Numbered from the stretch's first letter, positions 36,202 through 44,150 are shown. The stretch is 64,000 nt of DNA from Virgibacillus proomii (GCF_900162615.1 NZ_FUFN01000009.1:684520-748519), one strand, 5' to 3'. Numbers and translations: made by a program. The notes: generated by a model from the sequence alone, not told the origin.

Positions 36202-36391
36202 GATAAAGTGAAACTTCATTCAGTAGGAGTTTTCTTCCATCTCCTACTGAATGTTAGTACCACAAGGGTATGACCGAAAGGCCCTTGAACGAATCGGGCA
36301 TTTAGGTGCCGTTTTCTCCCACTTAGACCCTTTTGTATCAACTCAAGGTCTTGAAGTGGGAGTCTTACGGCACCTTACATGCGGGATAAAG
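36202..36391 (+). repeat. Core repeat element, complete, forms lipL leader
   Basis: The clearest free-standing copy: 190 bp with GATAAAG at both ends (36202-36208 and 36385-36391) and no outer module. Contains ATTCAGTAGGAG/CTCCTACTGAAT, ACCACAAGGGTATGACC, GCCC/GGGC, GGTGCCGT/ACGGCACC and CTCCCACTT/AAGTGGGAG. Its 3' end lies 12 bases before the AGGAG of lipL. Confidence 0.9.
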
Positions 36392-36414
36392 ATAAAGAAA
36401 GTCAGGAGTTGCTT

Positions 36415-37260
36415 ATGAAAAATTGGAAAGACATTATCGCACATGACACCATTCGCTATTTAGACCATACATCGCTGCAAACGTTTCATCATGAACCTTA
36501 CACAGCGCTACATTCTTTTGCTATTGACGATGCATTAGCACTTTCAGTTAGTAACCGGCTTTCTCCTCCGATCATCCGCCTTTGGGTGCATGAGAATACA
36601 ATTGTATTGGGGATTCCTGATGGTAAGCTCCCTTTTGTCAAAGAAGGTGTTGATCTATTACGTAAGGCTGGTTTTGATGTCGTCATTCGTAATTCTGGGG
36701 GACTTGCAGTGGCGTTGGATCATGGTGTACTAAATATATCCTTTATTTTGCCCGGAGTAAAGGAACTGTCGATTCATGATGGCTATGAAGCAATGGTGAG
36801 CTTTATACAGTATCTATTAAGGGATTTAACTGATGAAATTAAGGCTTATGAAATCGTTCATTCCTATTGTCCGGGTGATTATGATTTAAGTATTAACGGA
36901 AAGAAATTTGCCGGAATTTCTCAGCGGCGGGTAAAAGATGGTGCCGCGGTGCAAATTTATCTCGATGTAGAAGGAAATAGCTATAAACGAGCTAGTCTTA
37001 TTCGGGATTTCTACGCCATCAGTAAAAAGGGAGAAGCAACTAAATTTTCCTATCCACAAGTCGATCCTCATGTGATGTGCTCTTTATCTCAATTACTAGA
37101 CACTCCTTTAACGATTGCGGATATGAAGAAACGTGTCATAACAGCATTAGAAGAAGCAAATCAACAAGTGGTAAAATCATCTTTCAGCGAATCAGAATAT
37201 CGAGACTATACAAAAAGACTAGCACAAATGAAGAAACGAAATGAACATATCCATAGATAA
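36415..37260 (+). CDS. lipL: Octanoyl-[GcvH]:protein N-octanoyltransferase LipL
   Basis: Transfers octanoyl from GcvH to the E2 subunits of 2-oxoacid dehydrogenases in lipoate synthesis. 281 residues from the ATG at 36415 (MKNWKDI), with AGGAG seven bases upstream; the longer in-frame reading from 36379 starts inside the repeat and has no ribosome-binding site. The thioester cysteine is Cys152 (VHSYCPGDYDLSINGKKFAG, where the lysine of GKK is also conserved); B. subtilis LipL has Cys150. RNSGGLAV is the ligand loop. Confidence 0.92.
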   Translation: MKNWKDIIAHDTIRYLDHTSLQTFHHEPYTALHSFAIDDALALSVSNRLSPPIIRLWVHENTIVLGIPDGKLPFVKEGVDLLRKAGFDVVIRNSGGLAVALDHGVLNISFILPGVKELSIHDGYEAMVSFIQYLLRDLTDEIKAYEIVHSYCPGDYDLSINGKKFAGISQRRVKDGAAVQIYLDVEGNSYKRASLIRDFYAISKKGEATKFSYPQVDPHVMCSLSQLLDTPLTIADMKKRVITALEEANQQVVKSSFSESEYRDYTKRLAQMKKRNEHIHR

Positions 37261-37289
37261 TTATTGTATTAGGAAAAGGAACTCTCATA

Positions 37290-37341
37290 AAAAGTACCCT
37301 GTAGTTAAACTTCGTGAATAAGTTCACTATAGGGTACAAAA
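37290..37341. terminator. Terminator between lipL and pta
   Basis: Arms GTACCCTGTAG and CTATAGGGTAC with A/T-rich flanks between convergent genes. Confidence 0.7.
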
Positions 37342-37363
37342 TTATTTATCTTCCTGATTATTA

Positions 37364-38332
37364 TTAAGCTTGAGCAGCTGTAATTAGTGCTAAATTATAA
37401 ACATCCTCTGCATCACATCCGCGTGATAAATCATTTACCGGCTTGTTTAAACCTTGTAAAATTGGCCCTACTGCTTCAAAGTTCCCTAATCGTTGAGCAA
37501 TTTTATAACCTATATTCCCTGCTTCAAGGCTTGGGAAAATAAATACATTCGCATCTCCTTGCAGTACAGCCCCTGGAGCTTTTTGCTTTGCAACGCTTGG
37601 TACGAACGCAGCATCAAATTGAAACTCACCATCGATCACAAGTGACGGATTTTTTTCCTTCGCTAATTTTAGTGCTTCTACTACCCGTTCCGTTTCTTCA
37701 GATTTTGCTGAACCCTTCGTCGAGAAGCTTAACATAGCAACACGTGGCTGGATACCAAATAGCTTCGCTGTTTCCGCACTTTCCACTGCTATTTCCGCAA
37801 GATCTTGACTATCGGGAGTTATGTTGATCGCACAATCAGCAAAGACATACTTTTCTTCGCCGCGAACCATAACAAAAACACCGGATGTTTTCTTAACTCC
37901 TTCTTTTGTTTTAATAATTTGCAGTGCTGGCCTTACCGTATCTGCAGTAGAATGAGCTGCACCACTTACAAGACCATCTGCTTGATTCATATAAACAAGC
38001 ATGGTGCCAAAATAATTCTCATCTAAAAGTATCTTTTCCGCATCTTCTTTGGTTGCTTTTCCTTTACGGCGCTCCACAAATGTTTCAACCATTAAATCAA
38101 ACTCCGCGAATTCTTTTGGATCCATTATTTTGCAACGAGTAATATCTACACCTGCTTCTTCTGCCTTCTGTTTTACGCTTGACTTTTCTCCAATTAGAAT
38201 TGGCAGTAAGACATCTTCAGCAGCAAGTTTACTCGCAGCAGTCAATATACGTTGATCTGTCCCTTCCGGAAAGACAATAGATTTGGGTTGGTCAATCACT
38301 TTTTCTTTCATTTGCTCAAATAATTCACTCAC
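37364..38332 (-). CDS. pta: Phosphate acetyltransferase
   Basis: A 322-residue Pta interconverting acetyl-CoA and acetyl phosphate; with acetate kinase it yields ATP in overflow and fermentative growth. Typical short Gram-positive form without regulatory N-terminal domain. Conserved segments include VFPEGTDQRIL, DGLVSGAAHSTADTVRP (substrate loop) and MLSFSTKGSAKS. AGGAGG lies before the ATG. I looked for a CcpA (cre) site upstream and saw none convincing. Confidence 0.95.
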   Translation of the reverse strand: MSELFEQMKEKVIDQPKSIVFPEGTDQRILTAASKLAAEDVLLPILIGEKSSVKQKAEEAGVDITRCKIMDPKEFAEFDLMVETFVERRKGKATKEDAEKILLDENYFGTMLVYMNQADGLVSGAAHSTADTVRPALQIIKTKEGVKKTSGVFVMVRGEEKYVFADCAINITPDSQDLAEIAVESAETAKLFGIQPRVAMLSFSTKGSAKSEETERVVEALKLAKEKNPSLVIDGEFQFDAAFVPSVAKQKAPGAVLQGDANVFIFPSLEAGNIGYKIAQRLGNFEAVGPILQGLNKPVNDLSRGCDAEDVYNLALITAAQA

Positions 38333-38644
38333 TTTTTCTAAACCTCCTAAATGGTTATATTTAAATAGTAGATGATTTTGTGTTTAAATTAAAGCATTTC
38401 CTCCCTGGCATCCGTCTTTTTTTGACAGTATCATGACAATTATATATCCATTATCCATTTTAAAGCCTATATCATGATTAGCTTGCCCGAATTATGCTAT
38501 AGTAAAAGCAGATTTGCATTTTAGTAACCGCTCAAAGTGCTGTTTTTAAAATTAGGGTAATAAGAGAAATAAGTTAACGCGAAATTCGATGTGTCATTTT
38601 ACCCGTCGCTTTTGCGCAACCGCTTAAAAGAAACAAATTATTAA
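38333..38644. other. Divergent intergenic region pta-hemQ
   Basis: About 310 bp. TTGACA on the plus strand at 38422-38427 has only a weak -10 (TATCCA, 17-base spacer). No other structure seen. Confidence 0.35.
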
Positions 38645-38661
38645 TTAAAGGGGAGATTACG

Positions 38662-39408
38662 ATGGTAGAGCCAGTAGAAACAATGGATGGCTGGTACAGC
38701 CTGCACGATTTCCGAACAATTGATTGGACTTCATGGAAATTAGCCAGTGAAGAAGAACGAAAGGAAGCAATCACCGATATCCAGCAATTATTAGCTAAAT
38801 GGGATGAAACAGAAGAAGCTAAAAACGGAAGTCACGTTCTCTATAACATTATTGGACAAAAAGCAGATTTAATGTTTATGTTTCTCCGACCAACTACGAA
38901 TGAATTAGCTGCTATTGAAACAGCAATTAATAAATCGAAAATGGGTGAGTTTTTAATTCCTGCCCATTCTTACTTTTCTGTAGTAGAATTATCAAAATAT
39001 CGTCCTTATAAGGAAGAACATCCAGAGCTTATTCCTGAGGTAGCAAAACGTCTAAGACCGATTTTGCCAAAATGGGAACATATATGCTTCTACCCAATGG
39101 ATAGACGGCGTTATGGAGATGAGAACTGGTACACATTAGAAAAAGATGTTCGTGCGAAGCTGCTATATGAACATAGCATGACTGGACGAAAATATGCTGG
39201 AAAAGTTTCGCAAATTATTACCGGTTCGATTGGGTTTGATGATTGGGAATGGGGCGTAACATTATTTGCCCATGATCCACTACAATTCAAGAAGATTGTT
39301 TATGAAATGCGATTTGATGAAGTAAGCTCTAAATATGGTGAGTTTGGTGAATTTTTTGTAGGGAATTATCTTTCCAACCAAGATATTGTATCCTTTCTTG
39401 AAATATAG
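38662..39408 (+). CDS. hemQ: Coproheme decarboxylase (ChdC/HemQ)
   Basis: A 248-residue enzyme of the chlorite-dismutase superfamily that decarboxylates coproheme to heme b, last step of the coproporphyrin-dependent pathway of Gram-positives. Key Tyr144 lies in FYPMDRRR, and the heme-ligand His171 in YEHSMTGRKYAG. AAGGGGAG precedes the ATG. Length and motifs match the B. subtilis YwfI protein. Confidence 0.95.
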   Translation: MVEPVETMDGWYSLHDFRTIDWTSWKLASEEERKEAITDIQQLLAKWDETEEAKNGSHVLYNIIGQKADLMFMFLRPTTNELAAIETAINKSKMGEFLIPAHSYFSVVELSKYRPYKEEHPELIPEVAKRLRPILPKWEHICFYPMDRRRYGDENWYTLEKDVRAKLLYEHSMTGRKYAGKVSQIITGSIGFDDWEWGVTLFAHDPLQFKKIVYEMRFDEVSSKYGEFGEFFVGNYLSNQDIVSFLEI

Positions 39409-39439
39409 TTATTTAAATATGAAAACCTATTGGTAACTA

Positions 39440-39484
39440 AAAAACGCCTATTATGTGGTAACCATCACATAACAAGGCGTTTTT
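39440..39484. terminator. Terminator shared by hemQ and small gene 39489
   Basis: Arms AAAAACGCCT and AGGCGTTTTT with an inner TGTGGT/ACCATCACA pairing; usable from both directions between the convergent hemQ and small minus-strand gene. Confidence 0.8.
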
Positions 39485-39488
39485 CTTA

Positions 39489-39653
39489 TCATATACGGGA
39501 ATAAAAGGGGTCATAGCGCGGAGAAGTGTAAAACGGAGGTCGTCTTCCAATAACAGGCATGAGCCAACTCTCATTAATATATTTCATTCGTACTTTCTTC
39601 TGTGTTCCTCCAATTAATAACCAAACCACTTCACTGTTAAATACAACGTCCAA
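39489..39653 (-). CDS. Small hypothetical protein, 54 aa, TTG start
   Basis: Minus-strand frame of 54 codons plus TGA. It starts with TTG ten bases after a perfect AAGGAGGG ribosome-binding site (39662-39670) and ends five bases before a terminator. The product has a hydrophobic first third (VVFNSEVVWLLIGG), a basic middle (TQKKVRMKYINESW) and an Arg/Pro/Tyr-rich end (GRRPPFYTSPRYDPFYSRI). No family is recognised with certainty. It lies between hemQ and a spore-gene group; a spore or coat role is possible but only inferred from position. Confidence 0.6.
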   Translation of the reverse strand: MDVVFNSEVVWLLIGGTQKKVRMKYINESWLMPVIGRRPPFYTSPRYDPFYSRI

Positions 39654-39751
39654 TTACACAATCCCTCCTTTCTTTCATTGTACGTTATTTATTTAAAAAT
39701 GAAGCATGGACACTTAGCTTCAATTATTTTTCACATCCGCGGACGCCTATA

Positions 39752-39760
39752 CATACATTA
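39752..39760 (+). promoter_or_regulatory. Sigma-K-like -10 before SDR gene
   Basis: CATACATTA fits the CATA-n3-TA pattern of sigma-K -10 elements, with an AC dinucleotide 17 bases upstream as possible -35. Weak evidence on its own. Confidence 0.3.
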
Positions 39761-39795
39761 ATGACACAAGAAGAAAAAAGAAAAGAGGCTATATT

Positions 39796-40794
39796 ATGAT
39801 GAAAAAAGACAGACCCCATCATCAACTTTCTCCTGAACAACATTTACATGAAATTCATCAGCTCCAGCATTGGTTTGAAAAAAATAAACAAACATATCCA
39901 TATCCAATGTATCCGAATTATGGTAAAATCACACGCTATGAAGAAATACCTTTAAGTAATCCGGAGCAACGTCAGTTAATTCAACCTGGTCAAGAAGAAT
40001 TCATGGTACCTAAACCGATTATTGAGAACCCCAATTATCAGGGAAGTGGTAAACTGGACAACAAAGTAGCTTTAATTACTGGTGGGGATAGCGGGATTGG
40101 TGCTGCTGTAGCTATTGCCTTTGCTAAAGAAGGGGCAAATGTTGCAATTGCTTACTTGAACGAACACAACGATGCCAACCGAACGAAGCAACGAATAGAA
40201 GCACATGGTCAATCTTGCCTGCTACTTCCAGGGGATTTAGGTGAGAAACAACAATGTAAGCGAATAGTAGAAAAAACGATCAATACATTCGGTCAATTAG
40301 ACATACTTTGTAATAATGTCGGGATACAATTTCAGCAAAATGACCTGCTCGATATTACTGACGAACAATTTGACCATACCTTTAAAGTTAACATTTATTC
40401 ACATTTTTATACAACAAAAGCAGCCCTGCCATACTTAACAGCAGGAAGCTCTATTATAGGTACTACATCGGTCGTTACGTATAAAGGTGAACCATTATTA
40501 ATCGACTATTCAGCAACTAAAGGAGCAATCGTCGGATGGACCAGATCATTGGCAAAAAGCTTGGTTGAACGAGGAATTCGCGTTAATGCTGTGGCACCGG
40601 GAAAAATTTGGACACCATTAATTCCAGCAAGTTTTTCTGCAGATTTAAATGCATTACATGGATCCAACTTATATCAACGCATAGGACAGCCATTCGAACT
40701 TGCACCAACATATGTGTACCTTGCATCTGATGATTCACGATTTGTTACTGGCCAAGTTTTACATGTTGATGCAGGAGAATCGACACACTCCTAA
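39796..40794 (+). CDS. Short-chain dehydrogenase, NAD(P)-dependent
   Basis: A 332-residue SDR with a 75-residue N-terminal extension (His/Pro/Tyr-rich, FMVPKP near 69-74) as in the general-stress-protein-39 / YhxC group. Cofactor motif TGGDSGIG at 95-102, NNVG at 173-176 (Ala of the usual NNAG replaced by Val), catalytic Tyr238 and Lys242 (YSATK). Substrate unknown. Terminator hairpin follows at 40844. Monocistronic, just ahead of the spore gene pair cwlJ-gerQ. Confidence 0.88.
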   Translation: MMKKDRPHHQLSPEQHLHEIHQLQHWFEKNKQTYPYPMYPNYGKITRYEEIPLSNPEQRQLIQPGQEEFMVPKPIIENPNYQGSGKLDNKVALITGGDSGIGAAVAIAFAKEGANVAIAYLNEHNDANRTKQRIEAHGQSCLLLPGDLGEKQQCKRIVEKTINTFGQLDILCNNVGIQFQQNDLLDITDEQFDHTFKVNIYSHFYTTKAALPYLTAGSSIIGTTSVVTYKGEPLLIDYSATKGAIVGWTRSLAKSLVERGIRVNAVAPGKIWTPLIPASFSADLNALHGSNLYQRIGQPFELAPTYVYLASDDSRFVTGQVLHVDAGESTHS

Positions 40795-40843
40795 CCCAAT
40801 CCCTGTTGATACTAAAACTAGATTAAAAACTGAAGCCAGTTTT

Positions 40844-40889
40844 AATTCAGGCAAAAGCTTTTTGAAAAATTTTTCTGCCTGAATTTTTT
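40844..40889 (+). terminator. Terminator after SDR gene
   Basis: Arms AATTCAGGCA and TGCCTGAATT followed by TTTTT. Confidence 0.75.
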
Positions 40890-40894
40890 ATTAC

Positions 40895-40923
40895 ACATAT
40901 TCCTAACCAGTTTTTCATACATA
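40895..40923 (+). promoter_or_regulatory. Sigma-E-type promoter for cwlJ
   Basis: ACATATT (40895-40901), 14 bases, CATACATA (40916-40923). This fits the sigma-E pattern (-35 KMATATT, -10 CATACANT) except the first base; B. subtilis cwlJ is a mother-cell, sigma-E gene. Confidence 0.6.
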
Positions 40924-40962
40924 TACTAATGCAACCAGATTAGACAGAAATGAGGAATGCAA

Positions 40963-41388
40963 ATGGCGCTTGTAGCACATACCGAAAAAGATATAGAGTT
41001 ATTAGCAAGACTAATGCGAGCGGAAGCAGAAGGTGATGGTCAATTAGGGATGTTAATGGTTGGAAATACCGGAATTAACCGAGTGATTGCTAATTGTCTA
41101 GATTTTATTGGAATAACAACAATTAGCGATATGGTATATCAAAGCCCAGGGGGGTTTGAAGCAACCCAAAAAGGTTATTTTTATCAGCGAGCAAGAGAAC
41201 AGGAAAAGCGCTTAGCACGAAGAGTTATTCAAGGTGAACGGCAACACCCTGCCACAAATTCCTTATGGTTTTTTGAGCCTGAAGGAAGCTGTCCTGCTCA
41301 ATGGTATGGACAGTGGAATTCGGGACGCTATAAATCACATTGCTTTTTCGTCCCTTTAGAATCCGAATGTCCGAACGTTTACTGGTAA
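40963..41388 (+). CDS. cwlJ: Spore cortex-lytic enzyme CwlJ
   Basis: A 141-residue cell wall hydrolase needed for cortex breakdown in calcium-dipicolinate-triggered germination; sits in the coat. The domain (Hydrolase_2/SleB C-terminal type) has LLARLMRAEAEGDGQLGML with catalytic Glu and the C-terminal FFEPEGSCPAQWYGQ...HCFF segment. No signal peptide, as usual for CwlJ. The ATG at 40963 has GAGG seven bases before; an ATG six bases earlier is too close. Followed 35 bp later by its partner gerQ. Confidence 0.94.
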   Translation: MALVAHTEKDIELLARLMRAEAEGDGQLGMLMVGNTGINRVIANCLDFIGITTISDMVYQSPGGFEATQKGYFYQRAREQEKRLARRVIQGERQHPATNSLWFFEPEGSCPAQWYGQWNSGRYKSHCFFVPLESECPNVYW

Positions 41389-41423
41389 CGTACTAGTTTA
41401 AACTTAAATAAGGAGGTTTTTAT

Positions 41424-41891
41424 ATGACCAAAGTTCAAAAGAATAATAACCAAGAAATTTCTCACCAGCCTTATCCTTACTATTATTATCCAACAGCTTC
41501 ACCTGCTTATTATCCTATGTACCCGATACGGCAACAACCAACCAATCAACCTTATCAACAATCACAAACACAACCGTACCCACCTGCATCAGGTAGTACC
41601 ATTCAGAACCAACCCATGCTGCCTGAGCAACAATCCTACATTGAAAATATTTTACGTTTAAATCGCGGTAAAGAAGCAACTGTCTATATGACGTTTGAAA
41701 ATAATGAGCAGTGGAATGCTAAAGTATTTCATGGAATTATTGAAGCAGCAGGTCGGGACCATATTGTACTTAGCGATCCTCAAACAGGAAAGAGATACTT
41801 ATTACTTATGGTATATCTTGATTATATTGTCTTTGATGAAGAGTTAACCTATGCTTATCCCTATGCAAACGCAACTTATTCACCACGTTAG
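41424..41891 (+). CDS. gerQ: Spore coat protein GerQ
   Basis: A 155-residue coat protein required for CwlJ localisation and cross-linked by transglutaminase in B. subtilis. The N-terminal half is low-complexity Gln/Pro/Tyr (about 10-72), the C-terminal GerQ domain starts QQSYIENILRLNRGK and ends FDEELTYAYPY. AAGGAGG precedes the ATG. Probably co-transcribed with cwlJ from the sigma-E promoter. Confidence 0.95.
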   Translation: MTKVQKNNNQEISHQPYPYYYYPTASPAYYPMYPIRQQPTNQPYQQSQTQPYPPASGSTIQNQPMLPEQQSYIENILRLNRGKEATVYMTFENNEQWNAKVFHGIIEAAGRDHIVLSDPQTGKRYLLLMVYLDYIVFDEELTYAYPYANATYSPR

Positions 41892-41997
41892 CTAAACAAA
41901 GATGGCACAATAGAAAGACTCGACTGCAAGCATGGCTTACAATGATTCTAATTAAAACGATGTCAGAGATAGACTCATTTTTTGCTAAGGAAACAGC

Positions 41998-42085
41998 TTT
42001 AGACGCCAGTATCTCCCACTTCGGCCTATTGTATTCCCTATCACTCTTGAAGTGGGAATCTTACGGCACTTAGATGTAGGGTAAA
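41998..42085 (+). repeat. Core repeat element, 3' half only
   Basis: TTTAGACGCCAGTATCTCCCACTT ... CTTGAAGTGGGA then TCTTACGGCAC and ATGTAGGGTAAA: the apical CTCCCACTT/AAGTGGGA stem is intact but the 5' half of the element is gone. It follows gerQ by about 105 bp. Confidence 0.65.
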
Positions 42086-42111
42086 TACCTACTTTGAAGT
42101 AACAGCTTGAA

Positions 42112-42330
42112 GCGCTCATAAAACAGCGTACAAATTAGAATCTTCTGACAGGAGGAAGGGCAACTTCATTCAAGGAGTTCTCTCCTTGAAAAAGAAGAAC
42201 ACTTTTTCTCTCGTGCCAGGAAGGAGATCGAAGTTTGCTAGCAGCGTGAACGCTTGAGTTAGATGAAGCTACTTTAAAAACAGGAATCTGCCAGTACTAC
42301 GGATATCGTTTCCTAAACAAGAACAAATAT
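42112..42330 (+). repeat. Composite repeat: modules D, core hairpin, E
   Basis: Module D (GAAGCGCTCATAAAAC ... GCGTACAAATTAGAATC), then the core start AACTTCATTCAAGGAG with CTCCTTGAA arm, then module E (ATCGAAGTTTGCTAG ... GGATATCGTTTCCTA). Order matches the other composites. Confidence 0.65.
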
Positions 42331-42350
42331 AATTTCCTAGACGAAAAATA

Positions 42351-42386
42351 AGGGATGACACGGGCAATATCCCCTGTGTCATCCCT
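42351..42386. terminator. Strong hairpin next to module E
   Basis: Arms AGGGATGACACGGG and CCCCTGTGTCATCCCT around six bases. The downstream T-run is weak; position favours a terminator for gerQ-side transcription. Confidence 0.55.
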
Positions 42387-42434
42387 CCTCAGTTTAATCG
42401 ATTGTAATAGAGGTTTGATAGAGAGGCTGATACG

Positions 42435-42692
42435 ATGAAACGAAGTTATGAAAAATTCATTCTTATGGAGACCGTATCATTATTTGGAGCTGTCATCCTT
42501 GGGTTAATTGCCCTCATAAATGGGTATACGCTCCTTATCATCATTTGCCTTTTACTAATTGCAGCGAGCCTCGCTTTTGACATATTCATTCAATTACAAG
42601 TATTTATTATGCAACCATTCTACATCATCAAACAAGCAGTACGAGCACTGCTGCTTATTTTATTTGCAGTAGCTTTAATGTTCCAGTTTTAA
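42435..42692 (+). CDS. Small membrane protein, 85 aa
   Basis: Hydrophobic protein with about three membrane segments (residues 10-30, 32-52, 63-83) and a short basic N-terminus MKRSYEK. No family recognised. GAGAGG lies upstream of the ATG. It is convergent with ywdK (eight bases between stops), a tight arrangement that supports both as real. Confidence 0.65.
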   Translation: MKRSYEKFILMETVSLFGAVILGLIALINGYTLLIIICLLLIAASLAFDIFIQLQVFIMQPFYIIKQAVRALLLILFAVALMFQF

Positions 42693-42700
42693 TTATGTCA

Positions 42701-43069
42701 TCATACATATTTTAAGATAAATAGCCCTAAAAGCACCCAGCCAATAAGAAATGCAACTCCCCCAAATGGTGTAATCATCGCAAAGGTTTTAATAGCAGTG
42801 GTCGAATAGATGTATAAACTTCCTGAAAATAAAACAATACCAATTAAAAACATCCAACCTGCCCACATAACTCCATTGCTGTTTACTTTCATCATGATTA
42901 GCCCGGTTACGAATAATGCCATCGTATGAAACATCTGATAAGTTACGGCCTTCTCCCAAGTGGCAATGGCACTTGTAGACAGTTTTCCTTCTAAGCCGTG
43001 CGCACCAAATGCCCCTAAGGCAACTGCTAAAAAACCATTTATAACTCCTAAAAGTAAAAATACCTTCAT
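42701..43069 (-). CDS. ywdK: DUF423 membrane protein (YwdK)
   Basis: A 122-residue four-helix membrane protein of the DUF423 family. The N-terminal signature GFLAVALGAFGAHGLEGKL and TYQMFHTMALF are diagnostic. Function unknown. Gene position next to gerQ and ywdI agrees with B. subtilis. AGAGGGGG precedes the ATG. Confidence 0.92.
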   Translation of the reverse strand: MKVFLLLGVINGFLAVALGAFGAHGLEGKLSTSAIATWEKAVTYQMFHTMALFVTGLIMMKVNSNGVMWAGWMFLIGIVLFSGSLYIYSTTAIKTFAMITPFGGVAFLIGWVLLGLFILKYV

Positions 43070-43092
43070 GTTTGAACTTCCCCCTCTTTATT

Positions 43093-43186
43093 AGAAAAAC
43101 TTGGCTTGACGCCAAGTCTTTATGGCGAAAGCAATCGTTTTTCTTATACGATAAAGCCTAAAGTCTTATACTTTCCTATCGTGTTA
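43093..43186 (+). repeat. Outer repeat module without core (empty form)
   Basis: 94 bp: hairpin CTTGGC/GCCAAG, hairpin ATCG/CGAT around a T-rich loop, a single GATAAAG, then CCTAAAGTCTTATACTTTCC. It equals the outer halves of 7535-7793 and 11932-12205 joined at one GATAAAG, with no core between. Confidence 0.85.
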
Positions 43187-43495
43187 AAAATCAAAAATAG
43201 AGTCTCCATTCGCATCATCATGATCAAGCTTTGATGAATTACCTGAATCTTGATGTTGTTGCTGGATTACTTTACTATCATCCCGTTCTCCGATCATTGC
43301 TTTTAGCTCAAGCTGTGAAATGGTGTGTTCATCCGTCTGATTTACTGTTTTTGGTTGCTCCTCAAGTAGCAAATCACATAACAAACGAACATGACTAATA
43401 TGTTTAGTTATTTCGATTGTATTTTCAGGATCAGCTTTCGCTTTATTTAATTCAGTTATCATTTTATTTATTATTGTTGCATTAGCTACTGCCAT
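43184..43495 (-). CDS. ywdI: DUF5327 family protein (YwdI)
   Basis: A 103-residue soluble protein of the YwdI/DUF5327 family, helical at the N-terminus (ATIINKMITELNKA; HISHVRLLCDLLLEE) and acidic, disordered at the C-terminus ending DSIFDF. Function unknown. GGAAGG lies before the ATG. The outer repeat module lies directly against its stop codon. Confidence 0.82.
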   Translation of the reverse strand: MAVANATIINKMITELNKAKADPENTIEITKHISHVRLLCDLLLEEQPKTVNQTDEHTISQLELKAMIGERDDSKVIQQQHQDSGNSSKLDHDDANGDSIFDF

Positions 43496-43582
43496 AGCCT
43501 ATCTTCCTTCCTTAAAATACCTAGTTTCATTATATTAGGAGTTCAAGTAGAAAACAAACAGTTTCCCTTGAGCTATGAAATA

Positions 43583-44037
43583 GATAAAGTGGAACTTCAT
43601 TCAGTATAGCTTTTTATTTATTCCCTACTGATAAATAGGAACAAAAAATCTCAAGCGTCCTTGAACATCCTCGAACAAAAGATCTTAAAGCGCTCGGTTA
43701 GCGACATACAAATGACAGAAACTCTGATAGGATAAAGTGAAATTTCATTCAAGTACTTATCTCCTTGAATGTTAATGTTATCTCCTACTTACTTCTTCGT
43801 CTTCTCTATAACTTGAAATGGGGTCTTACGGGCACCTTATATGTGTAAAAAGAAAAACATGCCTCTAAAACGGGGTATGCCTATGCCTGAGCGGCAAGCC
43901 CGCTTTTAGTTGATCTTCCTTTAGATTCAAGCCAATGTTGACTTATCGCAACAAGAAAATCGAAATTTGCTAGTCGCTCAAGTGCTACCTTTAAAGAAAC
44001 TATCCACCATATAAAAATAGATAGATTTTCCTAGACA
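43583..44037 (+). repeat. Composite repeat cluster: core 5', D, core, F, E
   Basis: A core start (GATAAAGTGGAACTTCATTC, 43583), module D (about 43688-43735), a second core start with hairpin ATTCAAG/CTTGAAT and 3' part TCTTACGGGCACC (to about 43850), module F (about 43854-43935, hairpin AGCGG/CCGCT), and module E (to CCTAGACAAAT at about 44037). The longest modular chain in the window. Confidence 0.7.
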
Positions 44038-44040
44038 AAT

Positions 44041-44066
44041 AAAAAGTCCTGTAATGGCAGGACCTT
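44041..44066 (-). terminator. Terminator of small gene 44151
   Basis: On the minus strand AAGGTCCTG and CAGGACTT with TTTTT following. It touches the end of module E. Confidence 0.65.
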
Positions 44067-44150
44067 GTGTTTCTTTCCATATTCGATTTTCAGTTTACCC
44101 TATCAACTCAGGTAGAGACATTCCTTCAGATGTTCCATTTTTTATCTTGT

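Noticed and set aside
36379..36414. Upstream ATG start for lipL
   Set aside because: It lies inside the repeat element and lacks a ribosome-binding site, while the ATG at 36415 has AGGAG and matches the family N-terminus.
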